A DNA stretch of 64,000 nt from NCBI RefSeq assembly GCF_013240295.1, contig NZ_JABETK010000002.1, positions 1,984,001 through 2,048,000 on the forward strand, given 5' to 3'. Each line of letters starts with the position of its first letter. The stretch's first letter is position 1. Source of the DNA: Neoaquamicrobium sediminum. GTDB taxonomy: Bacteria > Pseudomonadota > Alphaproteobacteria > Rhizobiales > Rhizobiaceae. Shown here piece by piece: positions 42,704 to 51,304 of the stretch. The notes beneath the pieces are model-generated. The model was not told the origin of the DNA. It saw only the letters and a program-made list of their open reading frames with translations, and did no database searches. A program made the position numbers and the translations under genes.

Positions 42704-43492
42704 CTATCTCAGTCCCTGGGTGACGACCGCGGCCATCTCGTCTGCCGCCTTGATGACCTTGGAGTTCATCTCGTAGGCGCGCTGCGCCGAGATGAGCGCG
42801 GTGATTTCCTTCACCGGATCGACGTTGGACGATTCAAGGTAATACTGCTCGACCGTGCCAAAGCCCGGATCGCCGGGCACGCCCACATTGGCGGGCCCTG
42901 ACGCGTCGGTTTCCTGGAAAAGCTTGTCCCCCAGCGGCGCAAGGCCCGCCTCATTCGAAAAGACGGAGACCGTAAGCTGGCCGAGCTCCTCGAGCTGCAC
43001 CTGCCCATCGAAGCGCGCGAAGAATTGCCCGGACTTGTTGACGATGATCTCGACCGCGTCCTCGGGAATGACGATACCGCCGGCGACCAGATAGCCGTCG
43101 GCCGTGACAAGCTGGCCTTCCGCGTTGGTGTTGAAGCTGCCGGCGCGGGTGTAGAGCGCCTCGCCGTTCACGCCCTCGACCTGGAACCAGCCGCCTCCGG
43201 CGATCGCGACATCCAGCTTGTTGCCGGTTTCGGCGAGAGGACCCTGCGTGTGAATGTTGCGGACCGCGGTGGTCTTGACGCCAAGGCCGATATGCGTGCC
43301 TTCCGGCACGAGCGCCTGGTTGGCCCGGTTCGGCGCGCCCTGCACGCGGTCGACCTGATAGAACAGGTCGGAGAACTCGGCCCGCGCGCGCTTGAACGAC
43401 GTGGTGTTGATGTTCGCGATGTTGTTCGCGATCACCTCAAGGTTGGTCTGCTGGGCGGTCATGCCGGTGGCGGCGATTGCAAGTGCTTTCAT
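42704..43492 (-). CDS. flgG: Flagellar distal rod protein FlgG
   Basis: FlgG is the distal rod subunit, 262 residues, the normal length. The N-terminal motif is MTAQQTNLEVIANNIANINTTSFKRARAEFSDL, the central part has TRAGSFNTNAEGQLVTADGYLV, and the C-terminus has SNVDPVKEITALISAQRAYEMNSKVIKAADEM. It lies between fliE and flgA in the leftward operon. Confidence 0.96.
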   Translation of the reverse strand: MKALAIAATGMTAQQTNLEVIANNIANINTTSFKRARAEFSDLFYQVDRVQGAPNRANQALVPEGTHIGLGVKTTAVRNIHTQGPLAETGNKLDVAIAGGGWFQVEGVNGEALYTRAGSFNTNAEGQLVTADGYLVAGGIVIPEDAVEIIVNKSGQFFARFDGQVQLEELGQLTVSVFSNEAGLAPLGDKLFQETDASGPANVGVPGDPGFGTVEQYYLESSNVDPVKEITALISAQRAYEMNSKVIKAADEMAAVVTQGLR

Positions 43493-43503
43493 CGCTTAAA
43501 TCC

Positions 43504-43830
43504 TCAGATCGCCATGCGGCTGATTTCGAGATAGGAGCTCACGATCTTGTCGCGGATCGCGATCGCAGCCTGGAGGGTCTGTTCGGCGCTCATCACGGCA
43601 TCGACGACCTCGCGCGTGTCCGCTTCGCCCTGCAGCGCCTGCAAGGACAGGCCTTCTGCATTGCGCAATGTCGAGATCGCCTGCCCCGAGGCAGCCGAAA
43701 GAGCCGCAGCAAAAGTCGTCTCGGGAGCGACGTTGGGGCGATTGAGCGCCGGGCCGGTGATGTTGGCGAGGCCGTCGAGCATGCCGGCCACCTGACCGAC
43801 CTTGTCGACCCCTGCGAGTCCCTGGATCAT
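43504..43830 (-). CDS. fliE: Flagellar hook-basal body protein FliE
   Basis: FliE is a small rod/MS-ring adaptor of 108 residues. The C-terminal half reads DTREVVDAVMSAEQTLQAAIAIRDKIVSSYLEISRMAI, the conserved FliE helix. The start overlaps the flgC stop by one base. The order flgB-flgC-fliE is the canonical proximal rod cassette. Confidence 0.92.
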   Translation of the reverse strand: MIQGLAGVDKVGQVAGMLDGLANITGPALNRPNVAPETTFAAALSAASGQAISTLRNAEGLSLQALQGEADTREVVDAVMSAEQTLQAAIAIRDKIVSSYLEISRMAI

Positions 43831-44249
43831 TACTGGCCCCTCATCAGTTCAATGGTCATGGAAATCAGTTCGCGTGCCTGCTTGATGGTCTGCAGGTTCG
43901 CCTCGTAGCTACGGTTGGCCTCGCGCATGTCGGCCATCTCGACCAGCACGTTGACGTTCGGCATCTTCACGAAACCGAGCTCGTCAGCGGCCTCGTGGCC
44001 CGGCTGGTATTCGGTGACGAACGGTGTGCGATCGGGCGAGATAGCTGAAATTTCCACCATATGGGCACCCGAGGCGCGGTCCAGCTCGGCGGTAAACGTG
44101 ATCGTCTTGCGCTGGAACGGATCGGCGCCGGGCGTATTGCCGGTCGACTGTGCATTGGCGAGGTTTTCCGAAACGATGCGAAGGCGCTCGGATTGAGCGC
44201 CCAGCCCCGACGCGGCCACCTTGAGTGAAGAAATGAGCGGATCCACCAT
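43830..44249 (-). CDS. flgC: Flagellar proximal rod protein FlgC
   Basis: FlgC is a rod subunit of 139 residues. The N-terminal helix is LKVAASGLGAQSERLRIVSENLANAQSTGNTPGADPFQRKTITF, and the C-terminal helix VNVLVEMADMREANRSYEANLQTIKQARELISMTIELM. It sits two bases after flgB and is exported by the flagellar type III system without a cleaved signal. Confidence 0.95.
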   Translation of the reverse strand: MVDPLISSLKVAASGLGAQSERLRIVSENLANAQSTGNTPGADPFQRKTITFTAELDRASGAHMVEISAISPDRTPFVTEYQPGHEAADELGFVKMPNVNVLVEMADMREANRSYEANLQTIKQARELISMTIELMRGQ

Positions 44250-44251
44250 GA

Positions 44252-44632
44252 CTACCCCCTGGTCGTCATCATCAGCATGCGGTGAAACGACCTGACGATC
44301 GCCGTGTTCATCTCGAAGGAGCGGCGAACCTCACCGGATTTCATCAGTTCGTTTTCCAGCACAACGGTGTTGCCGGAGGGCATCGTCGGATGATCGTCGT
44401 TGACCTGGCGAACGTTGAATTCGCCCACCGCATTCGCACCCGCCAGATGCAGCGGATGCGTCGCGCGCATCGACACGCTCGTCTGGTTCAGCACGGCCTC
44501 GAACGGCTCGACCTCACGCATGCCGTAGCCGGGCGTGTTCGCATTGGCGATATTGCTTGAAACGGCGGTCTGGCGCACCGAAAGCCACTTGGCTTGCTGG
44601 GATGCCAGATCGAACAGGCTGACGGGTTGCAT
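44252..44632 (-). CDS. flgB: Flagellar proximal rod protein FlgB
   Basis: FlgB is a rod subunit of 126 residues beginning MQPVSLFDLASQQAKWLSVRQTAVSSNIANANTPGYGMREVEPFEAVL, the typical start; an upstream in-frame GTG would add nine unlikely residues. The 63-base spacer before it (44633-44695) holds an ACTCCCT/AGGGAGT dyad (44637-44669) and two CGCAAG-type repeats on the - strand. An internal promoter or attenuator is therefore possible within this long operon. Confidence 0.94.
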   Translation of the reverse strand: MQPVSLFDLASQQAKWLSVRQTAVSSNIANANTPGYGMREVEPFEAVLNQTSVSMRATHPLHLAGANAVGEFNVRQVNDDHPTMPSGNTVVLENELMKSGEVRRSFEMNTAIVRSFHRMLMMTTRG

Positions 44633-44695
44633 CGCTACTCCCTTGACGCGTAGCGCCACCCTAGGGAGTGAGTCTTGCGTGGACCTTGCGCGCGG

Positions 44696-45502
44696 TCAGC
44701 GCTGCAGTTCGACGACCTTGTCGAGGGTCGTTACCAGCACCCAGTTTCCGTCCCGCTGCTCGATCGAGGCCACCTCGCTGGCGTCGGGCAGACGAGAACC
44801 GCGCTGCACGACCCAGAGCCCGTCATCGTCCTCGATCATCGCGCGGCCATTGGCGACATGGACCAGCTTGAAGCTTATGAGATCCGATGGAAACGGCTGC
44901 TCCGAGGCGGGGACGGCCCGAACCTCATCTTCTTCTCCCGGCAGCGTGGCAGTGGGGAAGAAGTCCAGGTTCATCTTCGGCACTTCGCCGGTCGAGAAGG
45001 GCTGGTTGATCAACGCTGGCTGATAGACCAGATTGGACGGCGGCGTTACCGAGCCGCGGCCTTCGAAAATGAACTCGCGAACGCCGAACTGCTCCTGATT
45101 GAAGAAGATATACCACGGAAACAGCGCGCAGGTCAGGCCGAGTGTAACGCCGAGCGCCGCGACAACGATATCGCTGCGGTCCCGTTTTCTGGCTTTTGGC
45201 GGCAGCGCAGCAGGCTTTGCAACCTGCGCGGGCGGCGCGGAACTGGCGCGGGCGGCCTTGGGCGCCTTGAACTCTTCGAAGGGAGCCGGCTCTTCCTTCC
45301 TGCGGAACCCCAGGCGATGCAGCAAACCCTTTTTTTCGTGACGGCTGGCGAGCTTGGCCTGATAGGCGTCACGCTCAGCCTGGTCGCGTTCGTGATAGAG
45401 GGTCCTGATGGCCACATCGCGCGCTTCGGCGAGAGCAGTTCCATCGCCCGCGAGCCGCGGACGGCCCTTGTGTCCGAGGCCAAGCCTATTCGACAGGTTC
45501 AT
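44696..45502 (-). CDS. Conserved flagellar-cluster membrane protein of unknown function
   Basis: This 268-residue protein starts MNLSNRLGLGHKGRPRLAG, has a charged helical stretch at about 30-60, a Pro/Ala-rich linker at about 75-105, one membrane helix at about 110-133 (SDIVVAALGVTLGLTCALFPWYIFF) and a probable periplasmic beta domain ending VASIEQRDGNWVLVTTLDKVVELQR. A gene of the same type sits between fliI and flgB in S. meliloti-like clusters. It overlaps the fliI end by 17 bases. The cytoplasm-to-periplasm layout recalls PilP/GspC-type connectors, but I would not assign a role. Confidence 0.7.
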   Translation of the reverse strand: MNLSNRLGLGHKGRPRLAGDGTALAEARDVAIRTLYHERDQAERDAYQAKLASRHEKKGLLHRLGFRRKEEPAPFEEFKAPKAARASSAPPAQVAKPAALPPKARKRDRSDIVVAALGVTLGLTCALFPWYIFFNQEQFGVREFIFEGRGSVTPPSNLVYQPALINQPFSTGEVPKMNLDFFPTATLPGEEDEVRAVPASEQPFPSDLISFKLVHVANGRAMIEDDDGLWVVQRGSRLPDASEVASIEQRDGNWVLVTTLDKVVELQR

Positions 45503-46907
45503 CGACCGGCTTCTCCTTGCTCCTCAGGTGGCGGGCGAGATCGGCGAACGGATCTGGCGAGACCCTGTCCTGCGGCGTCTGCGTCAGCGCCTCGTATATG
45601 GTCGGCACCTGCCGGACCGCGAGATCGAGTTCCGGATCCGCGCCGGGCTGGTATGCGCCAAGCAACCTTATGTCGCGGGTATCCTCGAAGCGGGCAATCA
45701 TGCTGCGCAGGCGCGTCACCAGTATCTGCTGCTCCTTCGTCCACGCCTTCGGCGCAAGCCGCGAGATCGACGCAAGAGGATCGACGGGCGGATACCGCCC
45801 CTGCTCGGCGATCGACCGATCAAGCACGACGTGGCCATCGAGAATACCGCGAATGGAATCGGCGACCGGGTCGTTGTGATCGTCACCGTCGACCAGCACC
45901 GAAAGAATGGCCGTGATCGATCCGGCGCCATCGACACCTGGGCCGGCCCGCTCCAGAAGCTTCGGAAGATCGGTGAAGACCGAGGCGGGATAGCCGCGCG
46001 CCACGGGAGGCTCGCCGACACCAATCGCCACTTCCCGCAGCGCGTGAGCAAAACGTGTGATCGAATCCAGCACCAGCAGGACGCGCTGCCCCTGCTCGCG
46101 GAAATGCTCGGCGACACGCATCGCCATATCCGGCGCGCGCTTGCGCATCATCGCGCTTTCGTCGCTGGTCGCCACAACCGCCACGGTTTTCGCCAGGCTC
46201 TCCGCGCCGATGGTATCTTCGAGGAACTCGCGGACCTCGCGTCCTCGCTCGCCGACCAGCGCCACCACAACCGTGTCGAACGCTTCCGCGCTCGCAAGCA
46301 TCGCCAGCAGCGTGGACTTGCCGACGCCCGATCCGGCGAAGATGCCGAGACGCTGTCCGAAGCAGATCGGGGTGAAGATGTCGATCACGCGCACGCCGGT
46401 CCTGAAACCGGTGGTTACCCTCTGGCGGGACATGGCGAGAGGGGCGGCCGCCGCCTCGCCGGCTTTACCTTGCAGCAGGGAACCAGCGCCATCGACCGGC
46501 CGGCCAAGGGCGTCGATCACACGGCCACGCCATGAAGCGTGGGGAGCAGCGCCGCGCCCGGTCTGAATGAAGACAGGGTCGCCGATACCCGCATCCGCGT
46601 TGCGTTCATATGGAGCCACCAGCACTTCTTCCGGGCCGATTCTCACGATCTCGCCGGAGCGCGCACCCGATGCCGACCGATGCTCGATGACGTCGCCGAG
46701 CCGCGCGCTCGCCGAGATTCCGCGCACGCGGTAATGGCTGGGGGAAACCTCGTCGATGCGTCCGCCGTTGCGCAGGAGCATGCGGTCACCGGCGAAGCGG
46801 GATTGCAGATGCTCCAGTGCATGCAGCGTCGTCTCCGGCAGGTCTGCCGGCGCCGCGGACACGGCGGCTTGCACCGGCAAGGGCTGGATGTCAGGCTCGG
46901 CGGCCAT
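45486..46907 (-). CDS. fliI: Flagellum-specific ATPase FliI
   Basis: FliI is the cytoplasmic ATPase that powers delivery of export substrates, 473 residues. The Walker A region is FAGSGVGKSTLLAML near residue 178, followed by GERGREVREFLED, the Walker B region VLLVLDSITRFAHALREVAIGVGEPP, and VYEALTQTP-type C-terminal sequence. ATG 46907 puts the start four bases after the flgF stop; upstream in-frame codons are not conserved-looking. The C-terminal tail (RHLRSKEKPVDEPVE) extends slightly beyond enterobacterial FliI. Confidence 0.96.
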   Translation of the reverse strand: MAAEPDIQPLPVQAAVSAAPADLPETTLHALEHLQSRFAGDRMLLRNGGRIDEVSPSHYRVRGISASARLGDVIEHRSASGARSGEIVRIGPEEVLVAPYERNADAGIGDPVFIQTGRGAAPHASWRGRVIDALGRPVDGAGSLLQGKAGEAAAAPLAMSRQRVTTGFRTGVRVIDIFTPICFGQRLGIFAGSGVGKSTLLAMLASAEAFDTVVVALVGERGREVREFLEDTIGAESLAKTVAVVATSDESAMMRKRAPDMAMRVAEHFREQGQRVLLVLDSITRFAHALREVAIGVGEPPVARGYPASVFTDLPKLLERAGPGVDGAGSITAILSVLVDGDDHNDPVADSIRGILDGHVVLDRSIAEQGRYPPVDPLASISRLAPKAWTKEQQILVTRLRSMIARFEDTRDIRLLGAYQPGADPELDLAVRQVPTIYEALTQTPQDRVSPDPFADLARHLRSKEKPVDEPVE

Positions 46908-46911
46908 GAAC

Positions 46912-47636
46912 CTACCTGTTCGGTCCAAGCGTAGAGATCGCCTGATCGAGCGCATTCTCGCTGTCGCGGATCAGGGCCGACGTTTGCTCGAAGGCGCGCT
47001 GAACCTGAATCAGGCGGGTAATCTCCTGCACCGGGTTCACGTTCGAATCCTCGACGAAACCTTGAGCAACGCCGATATCCATACGGTCGACGATGGGTTC
47101 GGGCGGACCAAACGGCACAATGCCGGAGTTTCCGAAGCGCTGGAAATTGACACCGGGCTGGAAATCAAAGAGGCCGATCGCACCGATCTGAACACCGTTC
47201 TGACGCAGCGAACCGTCCGCCCCGGCCTCCGGGGGACCTCCCTGCGGATTGAGCTGGATCGGCGCACCGCCAGCGTCAAGCACGCGGTAGCCTTCGAGCG
47301 TGACGAGTTCCCCGTATCGAGCATCGTGAAGCGACCGTCGCGAGTCATGACCGGGCCCTGCGGCGTCTCGATGCCGAACCACGCGTCGCCCTGGATGATG
47401 AAGTCGAGCGGATTTCCGGTCTCGCGAATACCGCCAGCCTGCTCCGACAGATAGGTGTCACCGGACGAAACGAACGAAACGGATTGCGACCCCAGCCCGC
47501 TGACGAGGTCCTCGAACTTCACACCGGTGGCGCGAAAGCCGACCGTGCTCGCATTGGCAACGTTGTCGGCAATGGTTGTGAGACGTTTGTCCAGCGCGAT
47601 CTGCGAGGACAGGGCGACGTAGATTCCGGATTGCAA
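46912..47636 (-). CDS. flgF: Flagellar proximal rod protein FlgF (one frameshift)
   Basis: FlgF is a rod subunit of about 241 residues after repair. It starts LQSGIYVALSSQIALDKRLTTIADNVANASTVGFRATGVKFEDL (TTG start, with AGGAAAC upstream) and ends with VNPVQEITRLIQVQRAFEQTSALIRDSENALDQAI. The frame breaks in a run of four C at 47310-47313. One added base joins RFTMLDTG with ELVTLEGYRVLDAGG, a standard FlgF passage. It lies between the DUF1217 gene and fliI. Confidence 0.92.
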
Positions 47637-47646
47637 GGTTCGTTTC

Positions 47647-48769
47647 CTATCGTTGCATCTTGGCGATCGCCATCATGGTGTCCATCGAGATGCCGAACTC
47701 CATCGGCTGGAACAGACTAACAAGCATGGACTCGGGCGACGTGGTCGGATTGTTGATTTCCCACATCGTCGCGAAGCGCTGCATGAGCTTGCCGAGTTTC
47801 TCGGGGTCCTGAAGATCCTTGAGATCGAGTTTTAGACTCGATGAGCTTCGCCTGCTTGTCCACGTCGAGCTGGGCGACGGAGTCGGGCAGGCCGAGCAGG
47901 GTCCGCACTACCGTGCCTAGCGCCTTGTCGCCGAGAATCTGATAGGCGTTTGTGATCTCGCCTGCCTTGCGCTCGAAATAGAGTGCAAGCCGAACGCCTT
48001 CGTTCTGGACACCGGCATCCTCTTCCAGCTTCTGGCGGAGGAACTTGTCGACCGACGGCTGCAGCGCGGCGTTGTTGGTCGTCGCGTGCTCGCCCAGCCG
48101 CACGAAATCGAACGTCGCGACGAATTTCGCCCACTGCTCGTTCTCGTCCTTGTTCGCCGGGCTGTTCGGATCAGCCACGCCGCCTTCCAGCATCTTGCGT
48201 ACCAACGCCTTGTCATCCAGGGCATCTTCGAGGTCGAAGGCGGACAAGGCGTAGGTCAGCAGCCGTTCGTTATCCTTGTGCAGGAACTGATCGATCGATT
48301 TCACGCTGCCGATGTTCTGGGCGTAGTTGGCGCTTTCCTGAACGTGGAATTCGGACGGCTGACCTTCGGAGGGCGTGTGCATGCCCAGATAGAGATCAAT
48401 CACCGGGTGCTGGGCCAGCGTGTAGGTGGTCGCGAATTCGCCATAAGCTGCAAAGTTGAAGCTCTTGACGAACTCGGCGTAGCGCTTGTCGATCAGCTTG
48501 TTGGCGAAGCTTTCCGGGTCCGTGATGCCCTCTTCCAGCGCCTTGACCATGAAAGCCTTGGCATAGGTCATGTCTTCAAGGCCATGAGCCTTCATGGCGT
48601 AATTAAAAAGCCGAGGATTATCGACGAATTCCTTGATCGAACGAACCTTACCGATATTGGCGAGGTAGTATTCGGTATCTCTTTGCACCACCGGTTGCTT
48701 CTCGACGCGCTCAAGCGACTTGTCGAGATCACGGGTAATCAGGTTGTAACTCATATACGTATTGAGCAC
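47647..48769 (-). CDS. DUF1217-type flagellar-cluster protein (one frameshift)
   Basis: This cytoplasmic-looking, mostly helical protein has about 373 residues. It consists of two or more internal repeats built on motifs such as VVQRDTEYYLANIGKVRSIKEFVDNPRLFNYAMKAHGLEDMTYAKAFM and QESANYAQNIGSVKSIDQFLHKDNERLLTYALSAFDLEDAL. Genes of this type precede flgF in rhizobial flagellar clusters, and the function is not established to my knowledge. The GTG start at 48769 follows GGAGGC closely. The frame breaks in a four-T run at 47830-47833. Removing one base gives SKLDLKDLQDPEKLGKLMQRFATMWE to the stop at 47647. It is the first gene of the long leftward operon. Confidence 0.78.
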
Positions 48770-48817
48770 GCACGCCTCCATTCCACCGGATGGTCGGTCA
48801 GTAGATACCCACAAAAT

Positions 48818-48885
48818 GCTTGCGCGAAGCTGAACGGCACCGGTTGCATGCGATGCACCTGCCCCCATTCAAGCTTCGCGCAAGC
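48818..48885. promoter_or_regulatory. 14-bp inverted repeat in the divergent flgF-operon/motA spacer
   Basis: GCTTGCGCGAAGCT at 48818-48831 is perfectly inverted as AGCTTCGCGCAAGC at 48872-48885, with 40 bases between containing a TGCAT/ATGCA dyad. The pair lies between the two divergent flagellar operons (starts at 48769 and 48935). That is a natural place for the VisNR or Rem-type master regulators to act. A cruciform or simple pair of operator half-sites are both possible. Confidence 0.55.
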
Positions 48886-48934
48886 CCGGCACGATAGGCA
48901 GCAGAATGACAGCGCGCATGTAGAGGTGGACCCC

Positions 48935-49810
48935 GTGGGCATTCTGATCGGTTTTGTGGTGATCTTCGGCTGCGTCCTTGGCGGCTACATGGCCATGGGC
49001 GGGCATCTCGACGTGCTCATGCAGCCTTGGGAACTGGTCATCATCGGCGGCGCCGGTGTCGGCGCTTTTCTGATCGCCAACCCGGTGTCAACCGTAAAGG
49101 ACTCCGGCAAGGCGATCATGGAAGCCTTTCGCCACCAGGTGCCGACCGAGCAGGACTATCTGGAGACGCTCGGCGTACTGCATAGCCTGATGCGCGAATT
49201 GCGTACGAAGTCGCGCAACGAAGTCGAAGCGCATATCGACAATCCGGACAGATCCTCGGTTTTCCAGGCATTTCCGCGCGTGCTTTCGAACCGCGACCTG
49301 ACCAACTTCATCTGCGACTACTGCCGCATCATCATCATCGGCAACGCCCGTCCATTCGAGGTCGAGGCGCTGATGGACGAAGAAATCCACACCATCAAAC
49401 ATGACAAGCTGAAGTCGTATCATGCGCTGGTGGTGCTGGCCGACGCATTCCCCGCGCTGGGCATCTGCGCGGCCGTTCTGGGCGTGATCAAGGCCATGGG
49501 CGCCATCGACCAGTCGCCGGAAATCCTCGGCGGCCTCGTCGGCGCCGCTCTTGTCGGCACGTTCCTGGGCATCTTCCTCAACTACGCGGTGGTTGCGCCG
49601 ATCGCTCAGAAGGTGAAGATCGTACGCGACAAGAAGAACCGGCTCTATGTCATCGTGAAGCAGACCCTGCTTGCATACATGAACGGCTCGCTGCCGCAGG
49701 TCGCCCTCGAGTTCGGTCGCAAGACCATCTCGGCTTACGACCGCCCGTCGATCGACGCGGTCGAGCAAAGCACCCTGCACGCCGCCGACGCGGCCAGAAA
49801 CGCAGCTTAG
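48935..49810 (+). CDS. motA: Flagellar motor stator protein MotA
   Basis: MotA is the proton-channel stator subunit that contacts FliG, 291 residues. It starts VGILIGFVVIFGCVLGGYMAMGGHLDVLMQPWELVIIGGAGVGAFLIANP at a GTG with AGAGGTGGA upstream; a very long in-frame extension upstream runs antisense to the DUF1217 gene and is rejected. Membrane helices occur at about 2-20, 32-52, 170-190 and 200-225. The cytoplasmic loop carries DEEIHTIKHDKLKSYHALVVLADAFPALGICAAVLG. It starts the motA-fliM-fliN-fliG-flhB operon. Its partner MotB is encoded at the right edge of the window. Confidence 0.95.
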   Translation: MGILIGFVVIFGCVLGGYMAMGGHLDVLMQPWELVIIGGAGVGAFLIANPVSTVKDSGKAIMEAFRHQVPTEQDYLETLGVLHSLMRELRTKSRNEVEAHIDNPDRSSVFQAFPRVLSNRDLTNFICDYCRIIIIGNARPFEVEALMDEEIHTIKHDKLKSYHALVVLADAFPALGICAAVLGVIKAMGAIDQSPEILGGLVGAALVGTFLGIFLNYAVVAPIAQKVKIVRDKKNRLYVIVKQTLLAYMNGSLPQVALEFGRKTISAYDRPSIDAVEQSTLHAADAARNAA

Positions 49811-49820
49811 AGGCGGTAGC

Positions 49821-50744
49821 GTGAACGACGTCGCGACAGCTCGCAATCCCATCGTCGAACGCCTGATCGGCGACACGGGAGAGCCCGACCACATCATCAA
49901 GGCGGCACGCGCGCTGGGCCTGCGGGCCCTGCCCGCAATCCGCCAGAGCCTCAACGAACAGGTCTCCTACCCGATTGAGATCGAAGTCGAGTCGGTTGCC
50001 TTGAGCCGCATGGCAGAAGCGCGCCGTGCAGACGTCGAAAACGACGCACTGGTCGTCGCGGCTTCCGCGACCTCTCCGGATGCGCTGATGCTGATCGCCG
50101 ATGCCGGCGCTATCGCCCTTCTGGTAAGTGCGCTTTTCGGTGGCGATCCCGATATGCCGGTCACCCCTATCGATCGCGCCCTGACCTCAATCGAGCTCGA
50201 ACTGGCCTCGGTGGTCTTCGAGGCAACAGCGAAGGCACTTAACGGTTCGGGCGTGCGCGCGCTTTCGATAAAGTTCCCGATGCCGTCCGCTATTTCCGGC
50301 AAGGACCTGAAAAAGCTTGTGATCCGCGACGGCCCCGCCGTCCGCATCGCCTTCACGCTCATCACGCCGTCCGGCGAGGGACGCTTCACGGTGATGATGC
50401 CGCAGCGCGTGTTGCTCCTGCACCGGGGCGACGCCGGCGCGGACCTGCCGCAGGAGCAGGAAGCGGAATGGAGCGCACGCTTCAGCGAGGAGGTCATGCG
50501 TTCGGGCGTTCGGGTTGAAGCGACAATCCCGCTTTCGCGCATGACGCTTGGCGAATTGTCGGAGCTGTTTGTTGGCCAGGTGCTGGAAATGCCGGAGACC
50601 GCACCGACAAGCGCACGGCTGTCGGCGCGCCGCAAGACGCTTTTCACCTGCGAGTTCGGCAAGATCGGCCAGAACTTCACGGTTCAGATCATAGAGCCCT
50701 ACGACGCGGGCAAGGAATTCATCGCCGGGCTTGTGCCGCGCTGA
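49821..50744 (+). CDS. fliM: Flagellar switch protein FliM
   Basis: FliM is a C-ring switch component of 307 residues with a GTG start. The middle domain and the C-terminal FliN-like fold (SRMTLGELSELFVGQVLEMPE...FTCEFGKIGQNFTVQI) are recognisable. The canonical N-terminal CheY-binding peptide (LSQxEIDALL) is not visible; the protein begins MNDVATARNPIVERLIGD instead. It lies ten bases after motA and 42 bases before fliN. Confidence 0.88.
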   Translation: MNDVATARNPIVERLIGDTGEPDHIIKAARALGLRALPAIRQSLNEQVSYPIEIEVESVALSRMAEARRADVENDALVVAASATSPDALMLIADAGAIALLVSALFGGDPDMPVTPIDRALTSIELELASVVFEATAKALNGSGVRALSIKFPMPSAISGKDLKKLVIRDGPAVRIAFTLITPSGEGRFTVMMPQRVLLLHRGDAGADLPQEQEAEWSARFSEEVMRSGVRVEATIPLSRMTLGELSELFVGQVLEMPETAPTSARLSARRKTLFTCEFGKIGQNFTVQIIEPYDAGKEFIAGLVPR

Positions 50745-50786
50745 GCCGCGGATCGGTTGCCGAAACAAGCCTTCAAGGAGACGAAC

Positions 50787-51263
50787 ATGAACACATCCAT
50801 CCCCGATTTCGACAAGCTCGGCACGCTTGGTAATCCCGACGAGACTGCCGGCTTCGGCGAGGACCGCCAGGAAGAAGAGCTGAACAAGGCCATCGAGGAG
50901 CTGCGCGGCGTCCTCCACGATGAGGAAACTGTGGAAATGTCGGACCTGTCCGACGATGAAGCAGCGCCGCGCGCCCCGGCGCGCAGCGAGCGCGCGCCCA
51001 GCCAGAGCGGGAATACCAACATCATCATGAACATCCCTGTGGACGTTCAGATCGTGCTGGGTAGCGCCGAAATGCCGGTTTCGGAGCTGATGGCGCTTCA
51101 AAAGGGCTCTACCGTGGCGCTTGACCGCCGTATCGGCGAGCCGGTCGACGTTGTCGTCAACGGTCGCAAGATAGCCAGCGGTGAGATCACCGTTCTGGAA
51201 AACGACCCTTCACGTTTCGGCATCAAGCTCACGCAGATCATTGATACTGCCAAGCCCGGCTAA
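50787..51263 (+). CDS. fliN: Flagellar switch protein FliN
   Basis: FliN is a C-ring component of 158 residues. The first 75 residues are acidic and probably disordered (EEELNKAIEELRGVLHDEETVEMSDLSDDEA). The C-terminal SpoA domain reads IMNIPVDVQIVLGSAEMPVSELMALQKGSTVALDRRIGEPVDVVVNGRKIASGEITVLENDPSRFGIKL, diagnostic of FliN. The ATG at 50787 has GGAGACGA upstream. Confidence 0.94.
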   Translation: MNTSIPDFDKLGTLGNPDETAGFGEDRQEEELNKAIEELRGVLHDEETVEMSDLSDDEAAPRAPARSERAPSQSGNTNIIMNIPVDVQIVLGSAEMPVSELMALQKGSTVALDRRIGEPVDVVVNGRKIASGEITVLENDPSRFGIKLTQIIDTAKPG

Positions 51264-51304
51264 GCCGTTATAAACTCGGGTTGCAGATCGGGGACAGTGT
51301 CGGA

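Noticed and set aside
48086..48934. Long in-frame N-terminal extension of MotA
   Set aside because: It lies antisense to the DUF1217 gene, and the normal MotA N-terminus begins at GTG 48935 behind AGAGGTGGA.
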